Assembly: GCF_014697545.1 (NCBI RefSeq)
Contig: NZ_JACJSA010000029.1
Location: 1 to 64,000 of the forward strand
DNA from: Oscillatoria sp. FACHB-1407
GTDB lineage: Bacteria; Cyanobacteriota; Cyanobacteriia; Elainellales; Elainellaceae
DNA length: 64,000 nt
Direction: 5' to 3'
The notes under the pieces are model-generated. The model was given only the letters and a program-made list of their open reading frames with translations. It was not told the DNA's origin and made no database searches. Position numbers and translations under genes: made by a program. Below, piece after piece: positions 1 through 10,271 of this stretch (within the stretch, counting starts at the first letter, position 1; each line of letters begins with the position of its first letter).

Positions 1-2633
1 GCAATTTCTACTTGTTTGCGATCGCTAATGTCACGCCCCGTCCCTGCCACGGCTTCAACTGTGCCCTCTGCATCAAACAGCGGTACAAAAATGTATTCGT
101 AGACGCTGGTTCCCAAAGCACTGGTGTAGGGGGTTTCGTCCTCAATGGGTTGGCGTGTGGTGATGACCTGTTGAATTTGCTGTTGAAGGCGATCGGCTAG
201 TTCGGGTGGGTAGCCCAAGTCAAAAAAGTTTTGACCCACAATGTCTGTCAAGTTTTTTTGCCACAGGTTAAGCAGGGGTTGATTGGCATAGGTAAATCGC
301 CCTGCCAGATCAAAGGTGAAAATGAAATCAGAGACAGACGATAAGATTTGATCGAGGTGACGACGAGCCGCTGTCTGACGCGATCGTCCCAACTCCACAT
401 TGACAGCGACTCGTGCCAACAGTTCGCGGGCACTAAAGGGTTTAACCAGATAGTCATCGGCTCCAGCATTTAGCCCTTCCACGGCTGATTCTTCTCTGGC
501 ACGGGCAGACAGCAGCAGAATGGGAACTTCGCGCGTTCGGGGATCGTGTCGCAACTGCCGGAGCAACTCAAACCCATCCATTCCCGGCATCATTACATCG
601 CTCAGAATTAAATCAGGCGTTGCTGCGCGGGCGGCGTTGAGAGCGGATGATCCTTCGGTAAACACCTCAACCTGATAAAACTCGCGCAAAATGCGGTGCA
701 GATAGTTCCGCATATCGGCATTGTCATCAACCAGAAAAACGCGAGCCGTGGAAGAAGCTGAGGATGAGGAAGGTTTATCAACGCGATCGTTCTCCCACAG
801 CCAGCTTGACGCTTCTTGCACATAGAATGCAGCACTATCTGTCAGTTGAGCTTGATTATTGTGAAAGCCATTCTCTAGAGTCGAAGCTGCACCAGCGTCC
901 TGTACGGCAACAGTAGGGGATGGGTTCATCGGCAACAGGACTCGAAACGTACTGCCGTGACCCAGAGTACTCTCAACCGCGATAGCCCCTCCATGCAACT
1001 GCACCAGTTCTTGCACCAGCGATAGCCCGATGCCTGTCCCTTCAAACGTGCGTCCCTTTGCGCCTTCTACTCGGTGAAATCGCTCAAACAATCGAGGTAA
1101 ATCGGCGGCTGGAATGCCAGTGCCCGTGTCACGCACCATCAGTTCGACCTGGCTTCCAACAGTGTGCAGCGAAACGGTAATTTCCCCCTCAAACGTGAAC
1201 TTAAACGCATTCGAGAGCAGATTCAGCACAATCTTTTCCCACATATCCCGATCCACAGAGATGGGTCGGGGAAACGGAGGACAATCGACAATCAACCGTA
1301 GCCCCGCTCGCTCCGTGGCAGACTGAAACAGACTGGCTAATTCAACCGTATAGGTGGCAAGATCCGTTGGTTCAAAATGGGCTTGGGCGCGTCCAGCTTC
1401 GATTCGTGAAAAGTCAAGCAGCGTGTTGACCAGCTTGAGGAGTCGCTGGGCATTGCGCTGGGCGATCGCGATCTGCTCTCGTGCATCCGGGGGCAACTGG
1501 TTACTTTGCAGCACCTCCTCTAACGGATTGAGCATCAACGTTAAGGGAGTGCGAAACTCGTGGCTGACGTTTGAAAAAAAGGTAGTCTTTGCCTGATCGA
1601 GTTCGGCTAGCATTTCAGCGCGGCGACGCTCTTCCTCATACGCCTGAGCATTGCGAATGGATACGGAAACCTGTCCGACTAACAACTCATAGAACGATCG
1701 ATACCCTTCATCCAAGGCTCGATTAGGGTTCACCCCTGCGATCAGCACACCCAACGGTGCAGTTTGCCCCGAAGAGGCGATCGGCATCATTAGCGCCGTG
1801 TGAACTGGCTCATTCCACGGCCCTCCAGGCACGGTCATGTGTTGATCCAACTCTTCCACCAGAATGGTTTCACCCGCCGCGACAGGTGCAAACGACCAGA
1901 GGGGGTGATTGGTCTTTAAATCAATGGAGTGGGGACAAAGTTGTTCGTCTGCGGTTAACCCCCCGGTTCCTTGCAACGTGAGCGTTCTGCCATCCGGCTC
2001 GCGTAAATACAGCAGCGCAAATGGTACATCTAGGGGATGAGTGGCGATCGTCTTTATCAAGTCCTGGCACGTATCCTGCACACTGCGCGTTTCACCCGTT
2101 TGGGTTGCCAGATCCCGCAACAGTCGCAGCCGCCGTTCTCCTAAAACTTGCTGCGTCACCTCGCTACAAACCGCCAGCATCCCCACAATCTGCCCATCAT
2201 CATCTTCAGCAGGGGCGTGCGACACACTGAAGTAAGATTCTTCTCGATACCCGGCACGTTCTAAAACCAGTGGCAAGGCTGGAGTCCAATTGGCAACCCC
2301 CGTTGCCATCACCCGCTGAATCATTGGTCCGAGCGTATCCCAGGCTTCTGCCAGAGTTTCTCGGATATCGGTTCCCAGGGCTGCTGGGTGCTTATCACCA
2401 ATTAGCTGAGAGTAGGCATCGTTGTAAAACTGCGTGAACTCCGTTCCCCAGGTTAGCACCATTGGATAGCGCGAGGTGAGCAGCGTCTTGACCAGCGATT
2501 TGAGGCTTTGTGACCAGCACTGCACTGTCCCAACGGGGGTTTGTGACCAATCGAGCGAGTTCATCAACCCACCCATTTCACCACCATTTGCAAAGATGGA
2601 GTTGGCAGCTTTGCTTTGTGCTGAACCTGTCAT
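1..2633 (-). CDS. Hybrid sensor histidine kinase (PAS-GAF-HisKA-HATPase-REC-PAS), C-terminus outside window
   Basis: Large two-component sensor; the frame stays open from its ATG to the window edge, so about 877 N-terminal residues are visible and the end is missing. Domains in order: a PAS-like region (about 25-150), a GAF region (about 170-320), HisKA with the phospho-acceptor His near 358 in HEFRTPLT, a GHKL ATPase with GTGIGL near 533, a receiver with its phospho-acceptor Asp in ILSDVMMPGMDG near 678, then another PAS ending GTGRDISDRKQ. That last PAS usually precedes a second kinase module or output domain, which would lie left of the window. The start ATG overlaps the stop of the upstream XRE regulator (ATGA), implying translational coupling. 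The signal sensed cannot be told. The frame and domains are clear; the function is inferred from the family. Confidence 0.9.
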   Translation of the reverse strand, partial: MTGSAQSKAANSIFANGGEMGGLMNSLDWSQTPVGTVQCWSQSLKSLVKTLLTSRYPMVLTWGTEFTQFYNDAYSQLIGDKHPAALGTDIRETLAEAWDTLGPMIQRVMATGVANWTPALPLVLERAGYREESYFSVSHAPAEDDDGQIVGMLAVCSEVTQQVLGERRLRLLRDLATQTGETRSVQDTCQDLIKTIATHPLDVPFALLYLREPDGRTLTLQGTGGLTADEQLCPHSIDLKTNHPLWSFAPVAAGETILVEELDQHMTVPGGPWNEPVHTALMMPIASSGQTAPLGVLIAGVNPNRALDEGYRSFYELLVGQVSVSIRNAQAYEEERRRAEMLAELDQAKTTFFSNVSHEFRTPLTLMLNPLEEVLQSNQLPPDAREQIAIAQRNAQRLLKLVNTLLDFSRIEAGRAQAHFEPTDLATYTVELASLFQSATERAGLRLIVDCPPFPRPISVDRDMWEKIVLNLLSNAFKFTFEGEITVSLHTVGSQVELMVRDTGTGIPAADLPRLFERFHRVEGAKGRTFEGTGIGLSLVQELVQLHGGAIAVESTLGHGSTFRVLLPMNPSPTVAVQDAGAASTLENGFHNNQAQLTDSAAFYVQEASSWLWENDRVDKPSSSSASSTARVFLVDDNADMRNYLHRILREFYQVEVFTEGSSALNAARAATPDLILSDVMMPGMDGFELLRQLRHDPRTREVPILLLSARAREESAVEGLNAGADDYLVKPFSARELLARVAVNVELGRSRQTAARRHLDQILSSVSDFIFTFDLAGRFTYANQPLLNLWQKNLTDIVGQNFFDLGYPPELADRLQQQIQQVITTRQPIEDETPYTSALGTSVYEYIFVPLFDAEGTVEAVAGTGRDISDRKQVEI

Positions 2634-2872
2634 CGCTGCGGTTTCCTGAAATATTGAGCCAGGATGTCTGCGCCCTGTTCTCCCATCTGCTGTAGCAGCA
2701 GTTCGATCTGTTTCAAGGCGATTGGCATGGGCTTGGTGCGTCCGTTTTCCCAACGGTTGACGCTCTGAAAGGAAACTCCCAGCTTTTCGGCAAATTTGAC
2801 TTGCGAGAGGTCAAGTCGTTGCCGCGTTTCTCGTACCAAAGCTGCTAACTCTGACTGCTTAAGTGCAGACAT
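2630..2872 (-). CDS. XRE-family helix-turn-helix regulator
   Basis: An 80-residue Cro/cI-type DNA-binding protein. The helix-turn-helix is at about 12-45, with the core SQVKFAEKLGVSFQSVNRWE and the NGRTKP turn typical of small XRE proteins. Its last four bases overlap the start of the hybrid kinase gene, so the two are probably one transcript. A perfect palindrome (arms AGCTATA/TATAGCT) lies about 30-50 bases upstream of its start and is a plausible autoregulatory operator. A similar small XRE protein precedes the helicase gene near 42 kb, showing the same regulator-then-large-gene arrangement. The family call is firm; the target is inferred. Confidence 0.85.
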   Translation of the reverse strand: MSALKQSELAALVRETRQRLDLSQVKFAEKLGVSFQSVNRWENGRTKPMPIALKQIELLLQQMGEQGADILAQYFRKPQR

Positions 2873-2900
2873 AGAATTCTTACTTCAAATGGCATTTATT

Positions 2901-2922
2901 AGCTATATCACCTGGTATAGCT
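2901..2922. promoter_or_regulatory. Inverted repeat between the XRE gene and ynfA-like gene
   Basis: Perfect 7-bp arms AGCTATA and TATAGCT with an 8-base spacer lie in the 113-bp divergent gap. A second imperfect dyad (CTATCCCTCT/AGAGATAG) follows directly. The position suggests an operator for the adjacent XRE regulator, possibly also affecting the divergent membrane-protein gene. Confidence 0.4.
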
Positions 2923-2985
2923 TCATTCTATCCCTCTGGAGAGATAGAGATATTCTGGCAATGTCTGGAAATTTAAAGGGTTCAA

Positions 2986-3324
2986 ATGCGTGACATAGTT
3001 ATTCTGCGATCGCTGCTTTATTTCGTCATGGCGGGCTTATGCGAAATCGGGGGTGGATACTTAGTTTGGTTGTGGGTACGGGAAAGCAAAAGTGGCTGGT
3101 TGGCATTGGGTGGAGTACTTTTACTTACTGCCTATGGATTTGTAGCAACACTTCAACCTGCCAACTTCGGACGAGCCTATGCCGCTTATGGCGGAATTTT
3201 CATCATCCTATCCATCATCTGGGGATGGAAAGTAGATAACGTGATACCCGATCGCATGGACTGGTTAGGAGGCACGATCGCGCTGGCTGGTGTCCTGGTC
3301 ATCATGTACGCCCCTAGAACTTAA
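2986..3324 (+). CDS. YnfA/UPF0060-family small membrane protein
   Basis: A 112-residue integral membrane protein with four predicted hydrophobic segments. Family-typical features are the N-terminal [15 protein letters not shown], the central [16 protein letters not shown] and the C-terminal PDRMDWLGG...[11 protein letters not shown]. YnfA proteins are SMR-like small inner-membrane proteins with suspected but weakly established transport roles. The chosen ATG has AAAGGG five bases upstream. It is transcribed divergently from the XRE/kinase pair and converges on the response-regulator gene, with the stop codons overlapping by four bases. Length matches the family. Confidence 0.9.
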   Translation: MRDIVILRSLLYFVMAGLCEIGGGYLVWLWVRESKSGWLALGGVLLLTAYGFVATLQPANFGRAYAAYGGIFIILSIIWGWKVDNVIPDRMDWLGGTIALAGVLVIMYAPRT

Positions 3325-4019
3325 TCTGCACAAGGGGGACTGGATAGTAGCTGCTGGTCAATTAATTTTTTTTGGATGGCAATGACGGCTGCTTGAGTGC
3401 GATCGCGCACGTCTAGTTTTTGGAGAATGGCATGAACATGAACTCGTACCGTTCCTGGCGCAATATATAGCATTTCAGCAATTTCTTGATTCGTTTTGCC
3501 ATCGGCAATTAACGCTAGGATTTCCTGTTCTCGCCGAGTCAGAACAGGAGAAGTGTTGTCTGCATTATTCGCTGGCGTGGCACTGGAATTATTTTCAAAA
3601 GCAGCCCGAATTTCAGTTGTCGCCGCAGAATCCCACCAGGAGGCTCCAGTTGCAACTGATTGAATTGCCAGAATGAGAGTCTGTGATGGCGCACCTTTGA
3701 GGCAGTAGCCTTGTGCCCCAACTTCGATGATGCGGTTAATCAGTGCTTTTTGAGTGTGGGAGGTCAGTACTAGAACTGGAAGATCTGGAGCTAATTGCTT
3801 GATTTGCCGACAGGCTTCAATTCCCCCCAGTCCTGGTAGTCCAATATCGAGAACAACGATATTCAGCGAGTGGCTTTTGACAATCTCGATCGCCGTCTCG
3901 CCATCTTCTGCCTCTGCCACAATTTCCAGCCCTGACTCTCGCTCCAGTCGTACCCGTAAGCCGAGACGGAAGAGTTCATCATCCTCAACCAGAAGAATTT
4001 TGAGCGGTGGAGATGCCAT
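3321..4019 (-). CDS. NarL/FixJ-type response regulator
   Basis: A 232-residue two-component transcription factor. The receiver domain runs about 7-125 (acidic pair DD near 13-14, phospho-acceptor Asp near 58 in VVLDIGLPG, later TSH and K). A LuxR-type HTH runs about 160-222 ([22 protein letters not shown] ... [14 protein letters not shown], split here). An upstream in-frame ATG at 4070 exists, but it would overlap the kinase gene by 50 bases; the ATG at 4019 starts one base after the kinase stop and gives the usual N-terminus, so it was chosen. It pairs with the kinase immediately upstream and is divergent from kdp, which makes control of K+ uptake a reasonable inference, although canonical KdpE is of the OmpR class rather than NarL. 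Confidence 0.9.
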   Translation of the reverse strand: MASPPLKILLVEDDELFRLGLRVRLERESGLEIVAEAEDGETAIEIVKSHSLNIVVLDIGLPGLGGIEACRQIKQLAPDLPVLVLTSHTQKALINRIIEVGAQGYCLKGAPSQTLILAIQSVATGASWWDSAATTEIRAAFENNSSATPANNADNTSPVLTRREQEILALIADGKTNQEIAEMLYIAPGTVRVHVHAILQKLDVRDRTQAAVIAIQKKLIDQQLLSSPPCAD

Positions 4020-4020
4020 C

Positions 4021-5124
4021 TTAAGCAGAAAGGGAGGGATTATACGGAAAAGTCGGTAGCCGAAAAGCAAAGATTGCTCCGGTGGGGTGCCGATTCTCTG
4101 CCCAAATTGTACCGCCGTGAGCTTCTACAATCTGCCGGGATAAGTAAAGTCCCAACCCTGAACCCTTTGCCTGCCGATCGCTCTGCCCCTGATAAAACCG
4201 TTCAAACAGGTGGGGAAGCTCATCGGACTTGATACCTGCACCATTGTCTGTGACCTTCACCGTTTGGTAAGAGGAACCAGGTTCCAGAACGACCTCAACC
4301 CGTCCGCCACGGGGGGAGTGGTTGATGGCATTTGTGAGTAGGTTTGCCATGACTCGTTGAAGTTGTAACGTATCCCCTTTTACCCAGAGGAACTGACGAA
4401 AGTCGGATGCTCCATAATGTAGGGAGATGTGAACCCGGCGACTCGCTGCCAAATCGGTCATCGTGGCTTTAACCTCTTCTGCAACCTCGACAAGATCGAC
4501 CGGAGCAAGATTCAACTGCAACCCTTCGTTATCATTTCGGTAGACATCCAACAGGGTTTCAACCATTTGCAAAGTTGTTTTATGGCTCCGCATCATGGTT
4601 GCTAAAACCTTCTGTTGACTTGATTCAACTAAGCCAAAACTGCCATGTTGAAAAGCTTTTAGGGTTTCAATTGCTCCCAGTAAAGGAGTTTTTAGATCGT
4701 GGGTCAGGGCTGAAGCAAAGTCTTCCCGGATGCTGGCTAACTTTTCGTGGGCTTCTAACTTCGCCTGCTGTTGTAGCACCGTCTGCTGATAAAGGCGATT
4801 GCGATCGCTCAACACACCTGTAACGACCAGTGCCAATGTGGCGATAAAACGACTGGCGATCGTAGAAACTTCAACGGTTGCAATTCCTGGAAGCCAGATA
4901 TTGATGAGGGTGAGAACGCAGGCGAGCAGAGTTGCTTGAAAAGTGATTTTGCGGCTTAAATGGGCACTTGCCAGCAGGATTGGACCAATGTAGAGGTAGC
5001 CAAATACATACTCTGGTGGGGTTGCTAACTCCAGGGAAAAAACCACAACAAAAAGCCCCATCACTAACCAGAATGTGCGTAAATGCCAGTCTTTTGAATG
5101 AAAAGCACCTTGGAATTGCAGCAT
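4021..5124 (-). CDS. Membrane sensor histidine kinase, divergent from kdp
   Basis: A 367-residue kinase: four to five hydrophobic segments in about the first 110 residues, a short coiled linker, HisKA with the phospho-acceptor His near 143 (ALTHDLKTPL), and a GHKL ATPase with N box (NLLTNAINHS), G1 (DNGAGI), F box (LFERFYQG) and G2 (GSGLGLYLS, near 323). Met at 5124 is preferred over the longer ATG at 5193 because AGAGGAG lies just upstream of it. The next gene is its response regulator, one base away. The short KdpD of this operon has no kinase domain, so this pair is a candidate replacement controller. That is inference from position; the signal sensed is unknown. Confidence 0.88.
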   Translation of the reverse strand: MLQFQGAFHSKDWHLRTFWLVMGLFVVVFSLELATPPEYVFGYLYIGPILLASAHLSRKITFQATLLACVLTLINIWLPGIATVEVSTIASRFIATLALVVTGVLSDRNRLYQQTVLQQQAKLEAHEKLASIREDFASALTHDLKTPLLGAIETLKAFQHGSFGLVESSQQKVLATMMRSHKTTLQMVETLLDVYRNDNEGLQLNLAPVDLVEVAEEVKATMTDLAASRRVHISLHYGASDFRQFLWVKGDTLQLQRVMANLLTNAINHSPRGGRVEVVLEPGSSYQTVKVTDNGAGIKSDELPHLFERFYQGQSDRQAKGSGLGLYLSRQIVEAHGGTIWAENRHPTGAIFAFRLPTFPYNPSLSA

Positions 5125-5495
5125 CTGGCTCCTCTGAAACAGAAAAGATGGTTGTTGAGCCAACCCTATTCTCAAAAGTCTAGCGATTTTCAAGTGGAAT
5201 CACCTGAAAATGAGGCACAGTCTGCGTTCAAATGCAAATTTATATTTGCAGGCATAGACCTAGCCCCAACATTCTCTAAACGCTTTCTAAACACTGCGTA
5301 TTTTGGACTATACCTGTGATCCAAAAATTGTAGTAAACGCTGCTCTATACCTTGTAATTCCTAGATCAGAGTTTCACTATCAGTGAGTAGGGACAGTTGA
5401 AGAGTTGATTTGCTAGTTCCCGATCAATGCTCAGGTACTTAATCACTCATCGCTTCAGCAACAGCTTATTTACTGATGTCGGAGTTACATTACTC
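5125..5495. promoter_or_regulatory. Divergent regulatory region between the sensor kinase and kdpA
   Basis: A gene-free stretch of about 370 bases. It contains a perfect palindrome, TGCAAAT-TTAT-ATTTGCA, at 5233-5250 and a smaller one, TCACT-ATC-AGTGA, at 5374-5386. Both are plausible binding sites for the adjacent response regulator or for a kdp activator. No confident -35/-10 pair could be assigned by eye. Confidence 0.5.
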
Positions 5496-7193
5496 ATGTT
5501 GCAAGGATGGATTCAAATTGCATTAACGCTGCTGATCGTAGTGGCAATTACGCCATTCTTCGGTCGATATATGGCTCGTGTATTCATGGGACAGCGCACT
5601 ATTCTTGACTCCGTGCTGAATCCTATGGAGAGAATCCTTTTTTCGCTCGGTGGAGTTCGAGCAAGAGAGGAGATGACAGGCTGGCAATATGCGCGGGCGG
5701 TATTGTATAGCAACCTGGCAATGCTGGTGTTCATCTACCTAATCTTCATGTTTCAGGGAGTGTTGCCCTTTAATCCGACGGGCTTGAGTGCGCCATCCTG
5801 GGATCTGGCTTTGCACACCGCCATTTCTTTTGTCACGAACACCAATCAGCAACATTATTCGGGTGAAACGACCTATAGCTATTTCAGCCAGTTTGCGGCT
5901 TTAGGCTTCATGATGTTTACCTCGGCAGCAACAGGCATTGCAGTGGCGATCGCCTTCATTCGAGGGTTAACAGGTAGACCGCTGGGTAACTTCTACGTTG
6001 ATTTAATTCAGTCTATCACTCGAATTCTGCTGCCAATCAGTATTGTGGGTGCCATTGTTTTAATTGCCGCAGGAATTCCTGAAACCCTGGCAAGTCCAGC
6101 GATCGTCCCGACTTTAGAGAATCCGGGAGTCAGTCAGGCGATCGCCCGTGGTCCCGTGGCTCACTTCGAGATTATTAAGGAGTTAGGTGAGAACGGGGGT
6201 GGTTTCTTTGGCATCAACTCAGCACACCCGTTTGAGAATCCGAATGGTTTTACCAATCTCATTGAACTGGTTGCCATGCTCTCCATTCCAACTTCGATGG
6301 TTATTACCTATGGCATTTTTGCTAATAATCTCAAGCAAGCCTGGTTAGTATTCAGCATTCCGTTCGCAATTTTGGTAGTTTTCATTGTGATTACAGCGAT
6401 CGGTGAGTATCAGGGTAATCCTGCGGTGAATGCTTTGCTGGCTGGTCAGGCTCCCAACCTGGAAGGTAAGGAAGTTCGCTTTGGTTGGGCACAGTCTGCC
6501 TTATTTGCAGTGTTTACCACCGCCACTATGTGTGGAGCGGTGAACAGCTTGCATGATTCCTTCATGCCGAATGGGGGCTTTGTCACTCTGTCCAATATGT
6601 TTCTGCAAATTGTGTTTGGTGGACAGGGAACGGGAACAGCGTATCTCTTTGCCTACCTGATTCTGGCAGTATTTGTCACAGGTTTGATGGTAGGGCGCAC
6701 ACCTGAATTTTTGGGACGTAAGATTGAGAAACGGGAAGTGGTGCTGGCAAGTTTTCTAATTTTGCTGGTTCACCCGATCGCCATCCTCATTCCCGCAGCT
6801 ATCACTCTGGCATTTCCTGAGCAATTGGCAGGCATCAGCAACCCTGGATTTCATGGATTGTCTCAAGTGATCTACGAGTACGCTTCTGCCGCAGCAAACA
6901 ATGGCTCTGGCTTTGAGGGACTTGGTGATGGAACCCTCTGGTGGAATTTGAGTACCAGCTTTAGCCTCCTGGCAGGACGCTACATTCCGATCGTGGCATT
7001 GCTGCTGTTGGCAGATAGTATGAGCCGCAAGCAACCTGTCCCCGCAACAGCAGGAACCTTACGTACTGATACGGGTTTGTTTACCGGAGTAACCGCTGGC
7101 GTGATTCTGATTTTGGGCGCACTGACCTTCTTCCCCGCACTGGCATTAGGTCCAGTTGCAGAGGCTTTTCAAATTGTCAAAGGAATTGGGTAG
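5496..7193 (+). CDS. kdpA: K+-transporting ATPase subunit A
   Basis: The channel-like, K+-binding subunit of the KdpFABC P-type ATPase in the plasma membrane. It is 565 residues from the ATG at 5496, whose [13 protein letters not shown] matches usual KdpA N-termini; the longer ATG at 5427 adds an atypical 23-residue extension. GGAG lies 12 bases upstream. The four selectivity-filter-type loops are visible: [11 protein letters not shown] (about 114), [20 protein letters not shown] (about 231), [10 protein letters not shown] (about 342) and [12 protein letters not shown] (about 466), separated by about ten hydrophobic helices. It is the first gene of the operon, with kdpB 15 bases downstream. 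Intact and of normal length. Confidence 0.97.
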   Translation: MLQGWIQIALTLLIVVAITPFFGRYMARVFMGQRTILDSVLNPMERILFSLGGVRAREEMTGWQYARAVLYSNLAMLVFIYLIFMFQGVLPFNPTGLSAPSWDLALHTAISFVTNTNQQHYSGETTYSYFSQFAALGFMMFTSAATGIAVAIAFIRGLTGRPLGNFYVDLIQSITRILLPISIVGAIVLIAAGIPETLASPAIVPTLENPGVSQAIARGPVAHFEIIKELGENGGGFFGINSAHPFENPNGFTNLIELVAMLSIPTSMVITYGIFANNLKQAWLVFSIPFAILVVFIVITAIGEYQGNPAVNALLAGQAPNLEGKEVRFGWAQSALFAVFTTATMCGAVNSLHDSFMPNGGFVTLSNMFLQIVFGGQGTGTAYLFAYLILAVFVTGLMVGRTPEFLGRKIEKREVVLASFLILLVHPIAILIPAAITLAFPEQLAGISNPGFHGLSQVIYEYASAAANNGSGFEGLGDGTLWWNLSTSFSLLAGRYIPIVALLLLADSMSRKQPVPATAGTLRTDTGLFTGVTAGVILILGALTFFPALALGPVAEAFQIVKGIG

Positions 7194-7208
7194 GAGTTCT
7201 GAGAATTT

Positions 7209-9362
7209 ATGAAAACTAGAAACGAGCCTTCTCCATCGACCTCTCACCCGATTCGGGTTCCTAGTGGTCGTAGAGGCGATCGCAAACATACCCCCAAAGC
7301 CGATCGCAAAGGATTGTACCAACGCGCCATTCGAGAATCTTTTGTCAAATTGAACCCGAAAGTGGCAGTGCGAAATCCAGTCATGTTTGTAGTGTGGCTG
7401 GGCACGATCGTCACTTTGCTGGTTACGATTAATCCCAATCTGTTTGGGACGGTTCAGGCAGATGTAGGACAACAGCGGTTACTCAACGGCATTATTACTT
7501 TCATCCTGTTTTTCACCGTTCTATTTGCCAACTTTGCCGAAGCGGTTGCAGAGGGGCGGGGAAAAGCACAGGCAGATGCCTTGCGATCGACCCGTTCTGA
7601 CACGATCGCCCGGAAGCTACTACCCGATGGCAAGATTCAGGAAGTCAGTTCCACCGAGTTGCGGCGCGGTGATCAGGTAAAAGTTGTTGCAGGAGATATG
7701 ATTCCTGCGGATGGTGAGGTAATTCAGGGCATTGGCTCGGTGGATGAATCAGCGATTACTGGAGAATCGGCTCCGGTTCTGAAACAACCAGGCACCGATA
7801 TTGCCAGTTCTGTTACCGGGGGAACTCGTCTACTTTCCGATGAACTGACGGTGCGAATTACCTCTGATCCCGGTCAGGGCTTTATCGATCGCATGATTTC
7901 TCTGGTCGAAGGAGCCGAACGTACCAAAACCCCCAACGAAATTGCGTTGACGGTGCTGCTGGCAGTGTTGACTCAGGTGTTTCTGATTGTTGTCGCTACG
8001 ACTCCCTCTATTTCTGGTTACATCGCTGGCTTTTTAGACAGCGTGGCAGGAGCCGCAACGGGCAACAGCTTACGGGCTGGAACCAGTATTGCGATTCTGA
8101 TTTCCCTACTGGTAGCTCTGATTCCCACAACGATTGGCGGACTGTTGAGCGCGATCGGTATTGCCGGGATGGATCGGGTGGCTCAGTTCAATGTGATCGC
8201 CACCTCTGGACGAGCCGTAGAAGCTTGCGGTGATGTGAATACTCTCGTTTTGGATAAAACGGGCACGATTACGCTAGGAAACCGTTTGGCTGACGAGTTT
8301 ATCCCCGTCAATGGTCATTCTGTACAGGAAGTCGCTGATGTTTGTTTAGCGGCGAGTATGTTTGATGAAACTCCAGAAGGGCGATCAATCGTTCAGTTAG
8401 CCCAAAAGTTAGGGGCAAGATTTGATCTGGATGGGCAACCCGCCGAAGGCATCGAGTTCTCTGCCCGGACTCGCATGAGCGGCACTGACCTGGATAGTAA
8501 GGAGTACCGCAAGGGAGCGGTGGATGCGATTAAAGGCTTTGTGCGATCGCGCGGTGGTCAAGTTCCCTCAAGCCTGGATGAAGCCTATGAGCGAGTGTCT
8601 CGCTTGGGCGGAACCCCCCTCGCTGTTTGCCAGGGCGACGATATCTACGGCGTAATCTACCTCAAAGACATCGTAAAACCCGGACTAAGAGAGCGGTTTG
8701 ATCAACTCCGGCGGATGGGTGTCAAAACCATCATGCTGACTGGCGATAACCGCATCACGGCTTCTGTCATTGCCCAGGAAGCGGGAGTCGATGACTTCAT
8801 TGCGGAAGCCACCCCCGAAGATAAGATTGACGTGATTCGCACTGAACAATCGCAGGGCAAACTCGTTGCCATGACCGGAGATGGCACCAATGACGCACCC
8901 GCACTGGCTCAAGCAAATGTGGGACTGGCAATGAACTCCGGCACACAAGCCGCCAAAGAAGCCGCCAACATGGTGGATCTGGACTCTGATCCAACGAAAC
9001 TCATTGACCTGGTAACGATCGGCAAACAGTTACTCATCACCCGTGGCGCGTTGACAACGTTCTCTGTTGCCAACGACATCGCTAAATACTTTGCCATTAT
9101 TCCCACCATCTTTGCAGCGGCTGGAATTGGAGCACTGAACATTATGGGCTTAAAGAGTGCCCAGTCTGCGATCGTCTCTGCCCTGATCTACAACGCTTTG
9201 ATTATTCCTGTTCTCATTCCCCTGGCTTTACGGGGTGTACAGTTCCGTCCACTCACTGCCGATCAACTGCTGCGACGCAACATTTTAATTTACGGCTTGG
9301 GCGGCATTATTGCGCCGTTTATCGCGATTAAAGCGCTCGATTTAATCTTGCCTTTGTCCTAA
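7209..9362 (+). CDS. kdpB: K+-transporting ATPase subunit B (P-type ATPase)
   Basis: The catalytic ATP-hydrolysing subunit, 717 residues. The actuator motif ITGES is near 183, the phosphorylation motif [10 protein letters not shown] near 349, the hinge motif MLTGDN near 508 and [11 protein letters not shown] near 557, with membrane helices around 55-110, 250-330 and 610-717. The first 50 residues (many Arg/Lys/Pro/Ser) extend beyond the E. coli form, as is common in cyanobacteria. All signature residues are present. It sits between kdpA and the small kdpF-like gene, in the same operon. Confidence 0.97.
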   Translation: MKTRNEPSPSTSHPIRVPSGRRGDRKHTPKADRKGLYQRAIRESFVKLNPKVAVRNPVMFVVWLGTIVTLLVTINPNLFGTVQADVGQQRLLNGIITFILFFTVLFANFAEAVAEGRGKAQADALRSTRSDTIARKLLPDGKIQEVSSTELRRGDQVKVVAGDMIPADGEVIQGIGSVDESAITGESAPVLKQPGTDIASSVTGGTRLLSDELTVRITSDPGQGFIDRMISLVEGAERTKTPNEIALTVLLAVLTQVFLIVVATTPSISGYIAGFLDSVAGAATGNSLRAGTSIAILISLLVALIPTTIGGLLSAIGIAGMDRVAQFNVIATSGRAVEACGDVNTLVLDKTGTITLGNRLADEFIPVNGHSVQEVADVCLAASMFDETPEGRSIVQLAQKLGARFDLDGQPAEGIEFSARTRMSGTDLDSKEYRKGAVDAIKGFVRSRGGQVPSSLDEAYERVSRLGGTPLAVCQGDDIYGVIYLKDIVKPGLRERFDQLRRMGVKTIMLTGDNRITASVIAQEAGVDDFIAEATPEDKIDVIRTEQSQGKLVAMTGDGTNDAPALAQANVGLAMNSGTQAAKEAANMVDLDSDPTKLIDLVTIGKQLLITRGALTTFSVANDIAKYFAIIPTIFAAAGIGALNIMGLKSAQSAIVSALIYNALIIPVLIPLALRGVQFRPLTADQLLRRNILIYGLGGIIAPFIAIKALDLILPLS

Positions 9363-9384
9363 CCCTTCAAAAACTTTTCTACCA

Positions 9385-9666
9385 ATGAAACTCAATTCTC
9401 TAAAACCATCCCTTCCATCGCTGGAAATAACCTCTCAATCCCTTGAGGCGGTTTCAGAAGTCTGGTCAGAATGGCGCAGGCAAAAGCTACCACTGTATTT
9501 ATTCCTGGCTTTGTGTTTCAACCTGGTTGTTGCCCCTGTTGTTTATGCTGCCAGTGGCAATGAATTCACTCGCACTCAAGCCTGGTCGTTAGGGCTACTA
9601 GGACTGGGAACTGTGGCGCTTTCCGTTTATTTGTTCTTTGTCATGTTTGTACCGGAGAAGTTCTAA
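9385..9666 (+). CDS. KdpF-like small membrane subunit with cyanobacterial N-terminal extension (KdpG type)
   Basis: A 93-residue protein with two hydrophobic helices (about 36-55 and 67-90). The last 30 residues, ending VYLFFVMFVPEKF, resemble KdpF, the single-helix stabilising subunit of the Kdp complex. The extra N-terminal helix and hydrophilic leader match the gene found at this place in cyanobacterial kdp operons, called kdpG in Anabaena literature. Its stop overlaps the kdpC start (TAATG), implying coupled translation. Position makes the assignment likely; sequence alone is weak because the protein is short. Confidence 0.75.
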   Translation: MKLNSLKPSLPSLEITSQSLEAVSEVWSEWRRQKLPLYLFLALCFNLVVAPVVYAASGNEFTRTQAWSLGLLGLGTVALSVYLFFVMFVPEKF

Positions 9667-10268
9667 TGAGTTTTGCACGCGAGGCAGGTAGAGCCATTCG
9701 ATCGACCCTGGTACTCTGGGTCATCACTGCTCTGATTTATCCACTGATGATGGTTGCTTTTGGACAACTGGCTTTTCCCTTCCAGGCAAACGGTAGTATT
9801 TTGACGAATACTCAGGGGCAGCCTATTGGTTCAGCCTTGATTGGACAGCCATTTACGAGCGATCGCTACTTCAACAGTCGCCCCAGCACCACCAACTACA
9901 GCACCGCTAACCCGAATGCAGACGAAGCTGGCATTCTCAAAACGGGCGTGTCAGGCGCAAGCAATTTGGCTCCGTCTAATCCTGATCTGCTCAAGCGAGT
10001 TCAGGAAAGCACGACTCAACTGAAACAGTCCGGTATTGAACCCACCGCCGATTTGGTTTACACCTCTGGTTCCAGCCTTGACCCCCATATCACACCGGAA
10101 GCTGCTAGAGCGCAGATTACACGGGTAGCAACGGCACGGGGTCTGCAACCCAACCAACTCCAAGATCTGATTAATCAGAACACAGATGGTCGCTTTTTAG
10201 GCATCTTTGGTGAACCAGGGGTGAACGTGCTGAGGCTTAATCTGGCTCTCGATGCATTAAGCAGCTAA
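9666..10268 (+). CDS. kdpC: K+-transporting ATPase subunit C
   Basis: A 200-residue subunit with one N-terminal membrane helix (about 13-36) and an extracytoplasmic soluble domain. Family motifs: GSALIGQPF (about 56), RYFNSRPS (about 68), SGASNLAPSNP (about 93), SSLDPHITPEAA (about 136) and C-terminal GEPGVNVLRLNLALD. KdpC helps couple KdpB to KdpA and increases ATP affinity. Length matches the family. It overlaps the preceding gene by one base and is followed three bases later by the short kdpD. Confidence 0.96.
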   Translation: MSFAREAGRAIRSTLVLWVITALIYPLMMVAFGQLAFPFQANGSILTNTQGQPIGSALIGQPFTSDRYFNSRPSTTNYSTANPNADEAGILKTGVSGASNLAPSNPDLLKRVQESTTQLKQSGIEPTADLVYTSGSSLDPHITPEAARAQITRVATARGLQPNQLQDLINQNTDGRFLGIFGEPGVNVLRLNLALDALSS

Positions 10269-10271
10269 TCT

